The notes beneath the pieces are model-generated. The model did no database searches and was not told the origin of the DNA. It saw only the letters and a list, made by a program, of their open reading frames with translations. The translations under genes and the position numbers were made by a program. 64,000 nucleotides of DNA from Tricholoma matsutake (lineage: Eukaryota > Basidiomycota > Agaricomycetes > Agaricales > Tricholomataceae): contig AP026545.1 of assembly GCA_026075535.2 (NCBI GenBank), positions 10,664,001 to 10,728,000 of the forward strand, given 5' to 3'. This document shows, in pieces, positions 1-11,235 of this stretch; the first letter of the stretch is position 1, and every line of letters starts with the position of its first letter.

Positions 1-8
1 GCCCTCAG

Positions 9-67
9 GTATGTTTTTTTCATTCTTAAATCATTCTTTTTGGCTAACTAATACTCTTCCTTTTCAG
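9..67 (+). other. Intron-like segment in block I
   Basis: GTATGT donor, T-rich body, CTAAC branch-like motif near 43 and TTTTCAG acceptor give a 59-nt unit. Fungal introns of this size and signal set are common, and the same layout recurs in the other blocks. No coding exon is recognisable on either side. Confidence 0.5.
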
Positions 68-885
68 ATTCTAACCTTTTGATGACGATGTCGGGCCCAC
101 CACCCCATGCTCCCATGATGCAATGCCACCACCAATGCCAGCCGATGCCAACAGCGACAACAACAACAACATGGATGTGTCGTCATCACCACCCCTGCGG
201 GCCCAAACGACGACGAATGTCATTTGGGCCATATGGTATGTTTTTTATGATTCATTTCTTACTATGAACTAACTTTCTTTTTCTTTTTATGTTTTTCCTG
301 TTGATAATGACATTGCATGGCCCCCAAGTACACCCCCTCCATCACTGTTCCCTGGCCCTATGCCGCCGCTGTGAGCATCTGCTTGCAGGGCTGCAACGGG
401 CCCCGTTTCTTGACAACAACGCCACACAAATGCCATGTCACATAGCGCTGCCACCCCGCCTGCAAGCCACTGCTCATAGGGGGTGATGGTGGTGCTGACT
501 GACAACACAGATGGGTGGGGGTAATGAACGACAGCATGAAGATGGAATGGGGGGACATCAAACGACAATGCGAACATGAATGACTGGGGACAACATATAA
601 CAGGGACAGCGAATGGGGAGGATGACGAATGCAGGGATGATGGACAACAGGGACGACAACGACGGGGAACAATGATGGGGATGCCGACATGGCATCAGGG
701 GGGGTGCAACAACATGACAACAAATGGCAGCGACAACCACAACAAATGCAGGGCAACCACAACGACAATGAATGCGGGGGATGACCCTACGCATGCCGCC
801 AACACAAGAGTGGCATCGTTTTTTTAGGTTTTCTTTTTCTTTCGTCTTATTTTCTTATTTTCACTCTCTGAATGACCCCCCACCA

Positions 886-905
886 CTGCGAGCACCTGCT
901 CGCAG
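886..905. repeat. Perfect short hairpin (type B)
   Basis: CTGCGAGCA and TGCTCGCAG form a 9-bp perfect stem around a 2-nt loop. It is followed by GGGTG. This is the best-preserved copy of the type B hairpin found throughout the window. Confidence 0.75.
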
Positions 906-969
906 GGTGTGTTGTAATTAGTTGTATTTAATATATAGTAAAATTAAAATATGTATCAAAAATTGCTGG

Positions 970-1137
970 AAAAACCAGTGGCAACCAGTTTTTCGAGGGT
1001 AACCAAACCGACTAGGACCAGTCCTAGTCGGTTCAGTTGCAGTTGCCCTAAGTTGGGCACCAGTTGCAACTGGTTGTGGTTGCCGGTTGCCCATCTTGGG
1101 GTCGAAAAACCGGACCGAACTGGACCTTAAAACACTA
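970..1137. repeat. GGTC-rich terminal arm, TAGTG-ended
   Basis: Internally self-complementary run of GGTC/GACC and GTTGC/GCAAC words. It ends in GGACCTTAAAACACTA, which on the other strand starts TAGTGTTTTAAGG, a YARNG-like end as in hAT elements. Other copies with the same orientation and end are at 18582-18760 and 25405-25574. Directly right of 1137 the copia A integrase frame begins, so this end sits inside that element. The left end is not defined and may include block I. Confidence 0.55.
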
Positions 1138-1990
1138 ATTGTGTTTGCATCCATACCACAATTCCCATGGTGTACATCCCTGTAGTGATTGTGTAGTAGT
1201 CTTGGCATGTAGGTGTGATGCTGTCAGATAGAACTCATCCCAAAGGTAGGTTGGTAGGCCTGAATATATTCACATTGTGCAAGCCTTGGCCATGAGTGTA
1301 TGGTGCATGTGTTCTACTCAGCCAATATATGCCAGTATATATGGAGCTGTAAATCACTGTTCTGTGCCTTGGGATTTAAGCCAAGCCTCCATCTCATGTG
1401 ATTTCAATTCTCCATTATTAGTGATGTAAGTTCCTACCTTGAGTCCAGTCTCATTCTCCTGGGTGAGTTCCCAAGCTTTAAGTTCATAGAAAGAGTCGTC
1501 TTTATTATGTCAAGGTATCGACCAAAGAAAGGAAGTGTAGTCATCAACAATATCCATGATATAAGAGTTCCCAGTACAGGATTTGACAGCGTGGGGACCT
1601 GATAAATCCACCCACACCTTCTCTAGCTTTCTTGTTGCCTTATGACCTATCCCCTCCTCATGCTTCTTAGAGACAGGTGATTTTGTCTGTTTCCCAAGTA
1701 TGCATTTAGGCAGTTTGGAGGTGAATGAGGCAGGCGCACCTGTGAGTGTCCCACTTTTTGCCATATCCCAGAGGGATTGGTAGTTTGCATGACCAAGATG
1801 GCAATGCCATGTCTCCAAGTTGGGGGATTTATGTACTGTAAGGGTGTGATCCAGGGATGCAGAATGGAGGTTAAGCAGGTAAAGAGTTGGGATCCACATG
1901 TGATGTGTGCACCCGTGGATTTATCAGTGATCCAGCATGTAGCATTGTCAAAATGAGCAATAGCATTTGAGTCATCCGCCAGTGTGCCCA
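1138..1990 (-). pseudogene. Copia A integrase, truncated
   Basis: Minus-strand Ty1/copia pol. The GAG-pre-integrase region shows TWHCHLGHANYQSLWDM (zinc-binding His pair) and KCILGK, where the second Cys of the usual CxxC is lost. The core start reads DLSGP..DIVDDYTSF. Downstream frames toward 1138 keep copia integrase words (LKSQGTE, PTYLWDE, TPWELWYG) but contain stops and frame changes. The gene is cut at 1137 by the GGTC-rich arm, and no copia RT follows. Confidence 0.8.
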
Positions 1991-2000
1991 CAGATATGAG

Positions 2001-2357
2001 TCAGCCTGCCACATTTGGGATATAGAGCACATTACATAATAAGATTGATGCACCCCGAGCAACTCTTAATTTGATGTCCCCAACCCCAACGGCAATAATT
2101 GAGGAGCCTCCAATGCCTTTAACTGAGTGGGGCTGCATAGGTTGTAGAGTCAGGAAATCTGACTTGTATGGAGAAATATGTATAGTTGCTCCTGTGTCAA
2201 CAATGAATGGGTGATCATTGATGGAGAGTGGGGAATGATGAGTTTCATTGAGAGGTTCAACTGAAAATGTGTCTTTGGCCCGAGCTGAGGTGTTGTGAGC
2301 CCAGTCGATGGTCATGGTTGCCTCCTCCTCAATAACAATCCAACCTTCATATTCCAT
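2001..2357 (-). pseudogene. Copia A aspartic protease
   Basis: The reading frame contains FIVDTGATIHISPYKSDF, the retropepsin active-site motif with intact D-T-G, followed by VKGIGGSSI and NVLYIPNVAG as in Ty1/copia proteases. It follows the gag frame and precedes the integrase frame in the element's order, but in a different frame, so the polyprotein is not continuous. Confidence 0.8.
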
Positions 2358-2655
2358 TTCCTTGACAGCAGCAATAGGGATGGGATTGGTAGCTATACCT
2401 GCAAATGCTGTGGGTTTGCCTCATGAAGGTGACATGTCAGCGGAGTTGACCATGACCGTGAATGCTTTGCCATTTATGTCCTTCATAGTAACAGGGACTT
2501 TCAAGGTTGTAGTACCAGACTTCTTCCCTTTGTCTCATGCTGCCCTTTGAGCGGCTAAGGACTCCTTGATGGTCTTGCCAGCCATGCCCCCCCCCCCAAT
2601 TTAATGCAATACTCAATGGTATGGCCCACTTTTTTGCAGATAGAGTTGGTACAAG

Positions 2656-3523
2656 TCAGCAAGCTTGTAGGTCTAGTTGGCTTGGCACTGGCCGAGAGGG
2701 TGATGGAGGGTTGGAATCGTCATGTGGACCATTCTCAAGAAGTGACTGTTTGTTCTCAAGAAACAGGCAAATGTCTTTGGAGGTGTAAGGGGATGTGGTG
2801 GTGGAAGTGGCAATGTTGCGAGATATGATAGACTGTGCATGAGGGAAATGATCACCAAGAGAGTTTAAAAGGGTGATACAGCAGAGTAGGTCCAACTTGA
2901 TATCCCATAGAGAAAGCTCAGTCAATAAGGGCACATATCTTGTCAGCAGTCTCAGGGAGAGGGGCATCAGTAGTGCACTTGGTGGAGAGTGCCTGCTGCA
3001 GTAGCTGAACCTGTTGAACTGGGCCCTCAGATTGGTGGCGCTTGCAAAGTGCCTCCCAATTATCAGCAGTACTTTCTTTCATGTTGATGAATAGTTGTTC
3101 CAAGGAAGCAATACTGGATGCCAGGAATGTGTATGTGAGGTGGGAGTTTGCTTTCCAGTTGAATAGGGCATGGGCCTCTGAGGAACATGGCTCAGTAATA
3201 GAGCCAGTGACATAGTCATAAAGGCCATTCAGAAGAGCAATGGTTATCTCCTTGCACCATTCTTTGTAGTTGAATTTCAGCTTATCCAGTTTCTTGCCAG
3301 AGTATTGGACTGAGAGTTTGATCAAAGAGATCAAAGGTGGGGTAGATTCAGCAGTCATGGTGTTGAAGAAAAAAAGTTCAGACAAAGAGTTATGAGGGGG
3401 AAGGTAGTTGGATGGATTCCGACAGGGGCTGATTGCACAATGGACAAGTTTTTGATCCAACATGGGATAGCGATCCGGGCAGTGGTCAAGAGTCTGAGTG
3501 GCTAGGATACTTTCTTCCATCAT
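2656..3523 (-). pseudogene. Copia A gag
   Basis: The main frame 2918-3523 encodes about 200 residues. It includes KFNYKEWCKEITIALLNGLYDYVTG and later LLQQALSTKC, typical of copia gag (UBN2-like). A shifted frame to about 2656 carries the C-terminal part, and no intact CCHC knuckle was found. The start is placed at the ATG at 3523, just inside the LTR and primer-site region, as expected for copia. Confidence 0.7.
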
Positions 3524-3529
3524 CTAGAG

Positions 3530-4327
3530 GCAACAAGAGTGGCCCACAACCTATAGAAAGTTGATCCTAGAATATACAAGGTAAACTCAGTCTTGGTATA
3601 AGAGACTATATCATGCTAATAGTAAACTATAGGCATAGTAAGTAAGCAATTGAACAATAGCTGTAGTGTAAATACTCACCTCAATCTTGGTATAAGAGAC
3701 TGAGGTGTCTAATCTAATGTGTCCAATATATATATGTATCTAGTGGGATAAAGGGGGTGTTCATAAAGGTATCCATCAGGCATACACATCAAAGGGGTGC
3801 ACTAAATATAGTATGTGTACACATCAAAGGGGTGTGCTAAATATAGTATGCATGCTATATGTGCTGAGATGGTCACATCAAATGAAGATATGGTGTCGTA
3901 CTCATGGTGTGATTCTCAACAAAGTCCAATCCTAAAGATTATACACATTAACTGTTATGGCAACACCCACTTAGCTGCTAGTAATAACTGTTCTCTCTAC
4001 AAGAAGATAATAGGTAGGGGTTCATGATGCAGAATTTGATGGATTGATCAGAAAGGGTAAAAATAGAAGGGTTGGTTGAGGAAGGTGGTTCCCCCTCCAA
4101 TAATTGGTGGAATACCTAAGATAACGCAGCTAAAGTTCCCTTAGGTGTATATTTATTTTATATACTAAGTTACATGATGTGTGCATACATGTGCATACAT
4201 ATTAGTACAAGTGCACACACATGTGATGCATGAGAAAAATAATTCCCACTTGCACCAGTGTCATTTAACATAATAGAGCATAATTTCTTGTAACAAATAA
4301 AAGAAAATTATTATTAGGTAATGTCAA
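3530..4327 (-). mobile_element. Copia A 5' LTR and leader
   Basis: On the minus strand the unit starts TGACATTACCTAAT at 4327. This matches the starts of the copia LTRs at 6294 and 15226 (..ATTACCTAATAAAATTTC). The left limit is approximate. GGCCCACAACCTAT (3541-3554) reads ATAGGTTGTGGGCC on the minus strand and resembles a half-tRNA(iMet) primer site; a closer version lies at 6447-6461. Confidence 0.6.
3782..3852. repeat. Two-copy tandem repeat in LTR
   Basis: A unit of about 32 bp containing ACACATCAAAGGGGTG followed by CTAAATATAGTATG is present twice with few differences. It lies within the copia A LTR and is probably a U3 duplication. Confidence 0.6.
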
Positions 4328-4333
4328 CCTTAA

Positions 4334-4520
4334 AGGGATGCCGAAGTTTGGTTCAGTCCAGTTCTTCAAAGATTTTGCTGAACCTAGAACCAGACTTCAG
4401 GTTCAGTCCAGGGAATCTGCTGAACTTTGAACCAAACCACAGGTTCAGGTTCAGGACAGTCCAGTTCAAGTTCAGGAGGGGTTTGAACTTAGAACCAAAC
4501 CTTTTTTATGCCCAAAACTC
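4334..4520 (+). repeat. GGTTCAG-rich arm, left
   Basis: Starts GGGATGCCGAAGT and continues as repeated GGTTCAG/CTGAACC words. An inverted copy starting GGGATGCTGCAGT lies at 5690-5893, so the two arms bracket block II. AACCTT occurs just outside both arms, a possible target duplication, but too short to be decisive. Confidence 0.55.
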
Positions 4521-4529
4521 TGTAGGTGT

Positions 4530-5620
4530 AATATAAATCTGTCTAATATACTACATGAGAAGAATGGCCATAAAATAAAACCCTTGAACTGGCAAGGGCT
4601 GAGTTGTTCACCATTGCCTTGTTGTTGGCTGGGGCTTGCAAGTCTGGGGGTGGGTCCTGCCATCTTTTGACGTCATCATTTTCCATTGTTGTCATCTCCA
4701 TATCTGTCTCTGTCTTTGTCTCCATCTCCATCCCTGTCCCCATCATTGTCCTCTTCCTCTTCTTCATTGTCTGGTCCTTGCCGTTCTCATCATCCTCGCC
4801 CTCATTGTTTGGCCCTCATCATTGTCCATCTTCCATCCTTGTGTCGTCTGTTGATAGTGTTGGGGTGTTGGGGTGCTTGGGCATCAGTGTCATTCAGTCC
4901 TCATTCTGGTTCATGTCATCCATTGTCCCCACCATCTTCATCATCGTGGTCCTAGCAATCATTGTCATAGTCTTCATTCTGGTCATCTTGGTTGTAGGCT
5001 GAGTTGTGGTGGCTGTCTCAGGGATGTCTCCCTCCTTGTTGCTCCCTGCGAGCATCACGTGAGGAGTTGCAACAGTGGTTGGAGTTGGTGGCCATTGTTG
5101 TCATCCCCTTGCTGTGTCCATTGCTTCCCATTTCCACCCTGCATGCAGATGCTTGCAGCAGCGGTTGGGGGTGCTGCTGCTGCTGTGGTGATCCTGGTGC
5201 CCCTGTTGTGATTTCCTTGCCATTACATAACCACCCTGTGAGCAGGGGCTCACAGTGGTGGGCTGGGGTCAGTTCCTCAGTTGTCAGGCATGACTATGTT
5301 ATTTTGGGGTCATCATGTTGTTGTAACACAGTCAAACCTAGAAATTAATGAAACTTATATTTTTTTTAAAAAAACAAGAAATGAACATTAAAAAATCTAC
5401 CTGGGAAACATTATTTGGGCCCATTTTGTGTGCAGTGTGGCTCACAGTCTGAGGTGTCATTCTCCAGCATGGCAGCGGGGTGGTGGGTGTTGATGAAGCA
5501 GTGGTGGTTGTAGAGGTAGAGTGATGTAGGAGGATGGTGTCCAAGTCGGTGAGAGTGAGTCGTGACTAAGTAAGACTTGGATATGAATGAGGTAGTTGAT
5601 TGAAGTTGTGTCTCAATATT
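4530..5620 (-). repeat. Hairpin/intron repeat, block II
   Basis: Pyrimidine-rich (TCATCC-type) on the plus strand, the mirror of blocks I, III and IV, so the block is inverted. It contains type B hairpins at 5139-5158 and 5236-5255, and the GGGCC palindrome arm near 5413-5424 followed on the minus strand by GTAGATTTTTT. No protein gene is recognised. Confidence 0.55.
5236..5255. repeat. Perfect short hairpin (type B)
   Basis: CTGTGAGC / GCTCACAG is an 8-bp perfect stem with loop AGGG. Compared with the copy at 886, the third and fourth stem positions differ while pairing is kept. Confidence 0.7.
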
Positions 5621-5689
5621 TCCTGGACATCACATGTTGGTTGTGCACACGTTCACTAAGAAGAAAGAGAAGAAAGTAAAACTTTTGAT

Positions 5690-5893
5690 CACTAAAAGTT
5701 CAAAGTACAAAACCAAAAAAAGTTTGGTTTGGACCAGGTTCAGCGAGGTTCAGAGATTTTGCACCTTAGCTGAACCCAGAACTGAACTTGTGGTCCAGTT
5801 CTGTGCAACCACTGAACTTTGGACCAAACTTCAGTTGGGTTCTGAAAAGTTCAGGTTCAAACTTTGGTTCAGAACCAGACTGCAGCATCCCTA
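5690..5893 (-). repeat. GGTTCAG-rich arm, right
   Basis: Reverse-complement partner of 4334-4520, sharing the GGGATGC-start and the GGTTC/GAACC words but diverged in detail. Together the arms define a putative foldback-type element of about 1.56 kb around block II. Confidence 0.55.
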
Positions 5894-5928
5894 TAACCTT
5901 TCCTAACATTACCCCCTTTTAAACCTTG

Positions 5929-6294
5929 ACTTCCAGCTAAGACTGTGTGGGTTCTCTCTACAAGGGGGCAGGATGTGTGCATGTGATGGGGAAATTGATG
6001 GTTTTGATGCGAGGGGTTATTAATAGAATAGTTGGTTGAGAAAGGTGTTTTGCACCACAAGTATAGGTGGAATACCTAAGAGAACACAACTGGGGTCCCC
6101 TAGGTGTGTATTCAAGGTTTATATACTATGTTACATATATTGTACATTGTTGCTACTGACAATGTGGGTACATATTGATGCGAAATAAAATTCTCATGCT
6201 AGCAAAGTGTAGTGTAATTCAGTGTAATGTAGTGTAATTTGACATAATAAAATAAAAATGAAATTTTATTAGGTAATAGGGCTGTTTCCTGACA
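5929..6294 (-). mobile_element. Copia LTR (relic)
   Basis: Minus-strand LTR starting TGTCAGGAAACAG at 6294. It shares long stretches with the LTR at 15226-16029 (for example GGTGGAATACCTAAGAGAAC and ATTGATGGTTTTGATG, read on plus here). The left limit is approximate. No coding region of its own remains. Confidence 0.65.
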
Positions 6295-6789
6295 CTCTTT
6301 CACCCTCGAACCTGAAGGATATGCTCTAGTGCTTCATATAGGGGCTGCAAAGTGTATGTGCAGTACTGGTTGTTCAGGAGCTTTGCCATCCAAGTGTTGT
6401 GACATGGTAGGTCCAGATAGTTAACTTGTTAAGCTAGATATGGTCAGGGCCCATAACCTATTGGGATTATAATTGTTCAAGGAAGGGGGGGGGGGGGGGG
6501 CTTATTATTGAGCATGGTGAGAGTCAAAGAGAGACCTAGATGTCTCATATACTCTTATTGCAGTAGTGAGCATACTATGTTCTATATAGAGCATGTACTA
6601 ATAATAGTAGTATTCACTTGGACCAGGCATCTTGCCTGTATCCCAACACTATCTCAGTATCACAAACATCATTTTTAGCACAATCCCCTGAAAGTACATT
6701 TTTTATTAAGTGACTGTGGTAAGCTAGAGGCCTGTCCCAGTGTTTTTTCACCTTATTGGGAAGATCACATGACATTTGTTGCTTATGGA
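6295..6789. other. Copia leader relic, otherwise unassigned
   Basis: GGGCCCATAACCTAT at 6447-6461 is, on the minus strand, a primer-site-like ATAGGTTATGGGCCC, one base from the expected complement of a half initiator tRNA. A run of 16 G lies at 6485-6500. Nothing else is recognisable. Confidence 0.3.
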
Positions 6790-7060
6790 TGATTTCTACC
6801 TCATGTAGTTGAAGAATTTCTAGATTCCTGACTTTGATGAAATAAACTGGAGTTCTTAGTAAAGTGGAAGGATTATACTGATGAAAATAATTTGTGGGAA
6901 CCCAAGGTAAATTGTAAGTAAGCATGTAATGTGATCACCCAACTTTTGAAACATAATCCAAATGCTCTACAGTGCATTGCACAAATGGCATGTGAGGGTA
7001 TGAAATTCTGGCATAACCAAAATTTCACAGAGTGGACAGAAAATATTTTGGGTGTTGCCC
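6790..7060 (+). pseudogene. Chromovirus integrase tail with chromodomain
   Basis: The plus-strand frame reads NKLEFLVKWKDYTDENNLWEP, a canonical Ty3/gypsy chromodomain (aromatic, KW, YTDE, WEP). It is followed by LLKHNPNAL and ITQ words matching the usual post-chromodomain helix and tail. Stops interrupt the upstream part. No RT or integrase core is attached, so this is an isolated 3' fragment of a chromovirus older than the adjoining copia gag. Confidence 0.65.
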
Positions 7061-7184
7061 CAACAAAGAGCCAGGAAACACAGCTGATGCTCCATGCAAT
7101 ATGCCTGCTTGTGGTGATGAACCCACAGCAGAACCCCACAAATAGATTGCACTGATCCAAACCAAGGAATATTCAAATGTCAGT

Positions 7185-7895
7185 AACTTGTCTGACCGCA
7201 ATCATTTAACAGACACAAACTGGCACAAATGGAAGGAAAGGATGCAGAGAGTCTTTATCAATTGCGACATCACCAAATATATTACTGGAGATGTAGAACA
7301 ACCTAATAATCCTGTTGGTGAACATAACTGGGACAAGAACGACACTTGGGCCAAACAGGTTATAATTCAGAGCATAACCTCCACTCAGATGAACCATGTT
7401 GGTTCAAAGGATACTGCAAACAAGATGTACTGTGCACTTTTGGCAACTCACAAAAATATGGTGCATCAAACAGTTACATTCATATTAACTCAATTATATG
7501 GGACCAAGGTATATAATGGAGGAGATCTCTTGAAACACCTCAATACAATGAAGTCCCTCTGTGACTGAATTAACTGATTCCCAAACCCAGAATTCCATGT
7601 TTTGGATACACTATTCAAGTCCACCATTTTGGTGTCCTTACCCCCCAGTTGGCAGACCTTCAAAGAGCCCTATAATGGGAACACCAATGACCCCAATGAT
7701 CCAGATCCAAAACACCATATGTCCTCTGATCAGTTTATAGGTATAACACAGGAGGAATACAAGATATGGGCCAATTGAAGTAATAACAGGAATAATGGAA
7801 ATGGTAGCACTAACCTGGTTAATACCCAGTTGGCTACTAGTAAATCCCTGGAAGCTTGTATTAAGGATCACAAAGAAAACACAAAACCATATTAC
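7185..7895 (+). pseudogene. Copia B gag
   Basis: The frame 7188-7568 encodes LTDTNWHKWKERM, CDITKYITGD and later ILTQLYGTKV, the UBN2/DUF4219 pattern of copia gag. After a stop it resumes in another frame (LPPSWQTFKEP, SSDQFIGITQEEYK) up to 7895. There the gypsy A LTR begins abruptly, so the gag is cut by that element. Confidence 0.75.
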
Positions 7896-8678
7896 TGTTA
7901 AGAACTGAACCTGTAGAGAGTTTTGTCAGAATCTGGTCAGATTCAGTGGGTGTTTGATGGTGGAAGGAAGTCAGGTCATAGTGGATCCAGCAGTTGGAGA
8001 ACAGAGGGAATGGAAAGGACTTGGCTTCAACTTAGCACCCTTCACCTCATCTGGTGTCCTAATTTCAAGACAAAGGTTATCAGAGAGGGGAGCAGATAAG
8101 TGCAGGTAAAAGTGGGAAGACAAATGTGGGTGGACTTAGGTAAGTTCAGATGGAACCAGAACTTGAGGGTGAGGACTAGAGGTAGAGTTGGAAGCAGTTC
8201 AGACTCTTAGAGGGAACAGAGGTAGGAGGAGAACAAGATTGATTGTCTGTGTCATGTCTATGTCGATATACAAACTGAGGAATACAAGTGGAAACTAACT
8301 AAGAATAGTGGAATACAGAAGAGAAGTGGAAAGCTGTGGCAGTGTCTCAACTGCATAGATAAATTACTAGTGGGAGCTGTACAGGAGTCTTCAAGTCAAA
8401 TATGCAAAATAGATGGCAGCTGTGAGCACAGTACAAGGCAGTGCAAGGCAGCTGGAGAAAGGTGTGGGGAATAGTTGGAGGGTATCAAGTCCTGAGTGGG
8501 TGGAGAACATGAGTGCAGGAAGACATTGGGTTCTAAGCAGGTGAAGATCAGTTATTGACAGTATTTCCCCCTTAGTGCCAAGCCTATGAGGCACGTTAGG
8601 GTTTAAGTCCAAATCAGGAAGTTGGTTAATAATCTGAATGTGGAAATGGTGGAAAATTTTTTAAGGTTGATCTAACCA
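7896..8678 (-). mobile_element. Gypsy A 3' LTR
   Basis: On the minus strand the segment begins TGGTTAGATCAACC and ends CAGTTCTTAACA, i.e. TG..CA, 783 bp. It is preceded by a purine tract (14 G, complement of 8685-8698), the expected polypurine tract. It lies downstream of gypsy A pol. The matching 5' LTR is missing. Confidence 0.65.
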
Positions 8679-8701
8679 CCATCATCCCCCCCCCCCCCAT
8701 T

Positions 8702-9460
8702 TCAAAGGTCTTCATCCCAAAACATTGCAGACAAGTGCACCACCCTCAAGGTGCAACGAGAGCAGATGGAATGAGGAGTGCAAGCTAGAGGAGGAGTGGA
8801 GGGTGGAAGAGGCCAGGAAAGTGGCAGAGGAGGCAGCAGCAAGAGAGGCACAGGGAGCAGGTGAGGCACTGAAGTGAAGAAGAAGGAGGCAGTGGCTGCA
8901 AGGAGGGCAGAAAAGAAGCAGGTGGCTGTGGCCATGGGACTGTCAGAGGAAGTGGAGTGCAGCAAGTCCCCAAAAAAGAAGAAAGTCAAGTCGAAGACAA
9001 AGGTGGGGTCAGAGGAGTCCAAGGTGCAGGTGTGGGTGCAGGCCACCCTGCCCTGTAAATGGTAAGCCTTTTCTTGCAACTTGACAACTTTTACTGATGA
9101 ACTGCTAGGTGCAAAACCAGAAAATTGCCTGCTACAAGATGGGCACGCATGGAGGAGTGTGCAATACATGCACATGAGTCAAACATAAGTGTGAGGAGGT
9201 TGTGTGGGAGGGGCAGGAAGCCCCTGCAAGAGAAACAGCAGGTAGTGCAGAGTGGAGGGGTGCAGGTGCCACAGTGGAGGTGGCAGGCATGGTGGGGGTT
9301 GTTGGGGAAGTCATGGAGCTGCTGCAGCAGCTGGTGAAAGTGGTCAGGAAGGGTCTCAGTGATATCACCGAGAACATAGCAGAGGTGTGGGAGACGGTGG
9401 AGGATATGTGGGATGCATTGGACCCAGAGTGGCAAGAAAAGAGTGGGTCAGAGAGGAGCC
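8702..9460 (+). pseudogene. ORF antisense to gypsy A, coiled-coil plus Cys cluster
   Basis: Lies between the gypsy A integrase and its 3' LTR, on the strand opposite to pol. Frames give an E/A/K/R-rich helical stretch (LEEEWRVEEARKVAEEAA, then EKKQVAVA), a basic patch KSPKKKKVKSK and then LPCKW. The Trp codon is split by a good intron (GTAAGC at 9062 to CTAG at 9108). Beyond it, frames show CKTRK or, one base shifted, IACYKMGTHGGVCNTC. The inferred pattern is CxxCx6CY..CxxC. Frameshifts mean this copy is not intact. Gypsy G carries a similar antisense ORF at 56640-58000. Function unknown. Confidence 0.5.
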
Positions 9461-10583
9461 CAATGTTTATCCACAGGGCCTTCATAACACTCTTGAGTGG
9501 CCACAAGCTGTTTCCACAGTTCTTGATGAAGGTCATCTAGATTGACAACAAACTCATGGGCATGCTGCGAGGCTAAGTTGCATTCAGAAAAAAACAGAAA
9601 TGTTCAGATGGTAGCCTTTGTTGGCAAAGAGAGGGGATATGCCAGCAGAAGCAGCAGGTGCATTATTGTAGGCAAATTCACCCAAGGGCAGCAGCTGGGA
9701 CCAATTGTCCTGCTGGTAGTTACAGAAGATCCAGAGGTACTGTTCCAGGGTCTGGTTAAGTCATTCAGTTTGGCCATCACCTTGCAGGTGATAACCAGAA
9801 GTAAAATGAATCCTCATGTTGAGAGCTTTTCTAAGGGAGAGGAAAAAATGGGAAATGAACTCAGATCCCTGGTTGCAAGCTCATGAGATAGAACATCATG
9901 TTTAGAGAAAACGTGAAGGACAAACAGGTTGACTAATTCTTGAGCTGTGATCTTGTTAACTGTTGGAATAAAGATGCCTTGTTTTGAGAGTCAGTCAACA
10001 ATGATGAGGATAGCAGTGTGGCTGTTGGAGTCAGGTAATTGCTTGATGAAATCCATTGATATTGAGTTCCAGGGTCTTTCCAGAACCAGAAGTTGCTTCA
10101 GGAACCCATAGGGTTTGTATCAAGGTGACTTGGATTGCTTGCAAGTGGTACAAGACTTGCAGAAATCCTGTATGAATGTGCTGAGGTTCAGCCAGACATA
10201 TTTGCATCAGATGAGCTGCAGGGTTTTGTATTGGAGAGGATATGATCATGCTTGTACTGTAGGACCTTGAGGTGGAGATCAGCAACATCCAGACCATAAA
10301 TCTGGGCAAAGTGGGAGAGAAATCCTGCCTTGTCTATTGTCCAGTTGGAGTTGGAAGGTGTCAGAAGATGAGTGGATGATAGCGGGTCAAGAGGTAGGGA
10401 TGTGCAGATGTCATTGTGGAATTTCTCAACATCCATGATTACTGCTTGTTGGATGATGGGTGTTGCAAGGTATATGGCATGGAGGGATGAGGTGAATTGT
10501 TCTTGGGTGAAGATGGGTTGGAAGTATGTCAGGTTTACAGAGGCAAAGTTGCTATTTCCCCTTTGTGGTAGATGTCCCAACAT
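9461..10583 (-). pseudogene. Gypsy A integrase
   Basis: The N-terminal frame (10188-10583) is followed by CKSCTTCKQSK of the zinc-binding end, then SMDFIKQLPDS and ILIIVDRLSKQGIFIP around the first catalytic Asp. Then come [19 protein letters not shown] with the catalytic Glu region and [19 protein letters not shown]. The pieces lie in several frames, so the gene is broken. The C-terminal domain ends near 9461, where the antisense ORF region begins. Confidence 0.75.
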
Positions 10584-11206
10584 CTTGTGAGCACGTCAGG
10601 TTTTCCCCTCAATTTTCCAGGGTGGAAGCGGATGACTAAATTGAACTGTGAAAGATACTCTGACCATCTGGCCTGCTGGTGGGTCAGGAGTTTCATAGTG
10701 CTGAAATATTCAAGATTTTTGTGATCTGTGACCACGTCAACCAGGTTCTTGGAACCTTTGACGTATTGTCGCCAATATTTGAAGGCTTTGAAAATGGCCA
10801 GGAGTTCCTTATTATGTGTATCATAGTTTAGTTCAGTGGGATTAAAGGAGTGGGAATGGAAAGTGACCAGGTGAATTCTGCCATGCTCAGTGTGTACTGA
10901 GAGGATAGCCACGAGGGCATAGTTGGAAGCATCAGTTTTGAGTACCATTTGGCAGTCTGGTACCCACTGGGTTAGAATGGGTGTGTGAGTGAATTCTTGT
11001 TTGAGCTTTTTGAAAGCTTCGCAGCACTTCTTGTTGAAGTTCCAGGGTGCAGATTTCCACATCAAGCGGGTTAGTGGAATAACAACATTGGAATAGCCAT
11101 CAATGAAGCAGCAGTAGAAGTTGCAGAAACCTAAGAAGGATTGTATATTCTTAACCTTCTTAGGCTCAGGCCAGTTGAGCACAGTTTTAACTTTGTCCTC
11201 AGACAT
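10535..11206 (-). pseudogene. Gypsy A RT thumb and RNase H
   Basis: One open stretch of 223 codons. IQSFLGFCNFYCCFI is the RT connection, and LKTDASNYALVAIL holds the first RNase H Asp. ELNYDTHNKELLAI carries the Glu, and VVTDHKNLEYF the next Asp. ARWSEYLSQFNLVIRFHPGK is the usual gypsy RNase H end. Key acidic residues are present. The stretch overlaps the integrase N-terminal frame by about 50 bases. Confidence 0.85.
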
Positions 11207-11235
11207 CCATAGTCCATTCAGTGAGAGGATGAAAC

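Larger units (their letters stand above)
1..910 (+). repeat. Hairpin/intron repeat, block I
   Basis: Low-complexity CA/GAC-rich DNA with no convincing protein gene. It holds two intron-like segments (GTATGT at 9 and at 236), one palindrome flanking GGGCC (arms 199-210 and 220-230, immediately upstream of the GTATGT at 236), and three short GAGC/GCTC-type hairpins at about 369-388, 460-480 and 886-905. The same modules recur at 4530-5620, 26060-27640, 38430-39345, 42020-43560 and 48860-49344. Short peptides read from it are fortuitous translations of the repeats. The block runs off the left edge. Confidence 0.6.

Noticed and set aside
4604..5348. Long Ser/Pro/Leu-rich and Cys-rich frames on the plus strand
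   Set aside because: They are translations of the inverted low-complexity repeat (block II); several frames are open together and no domain or codon bias supports a gene.
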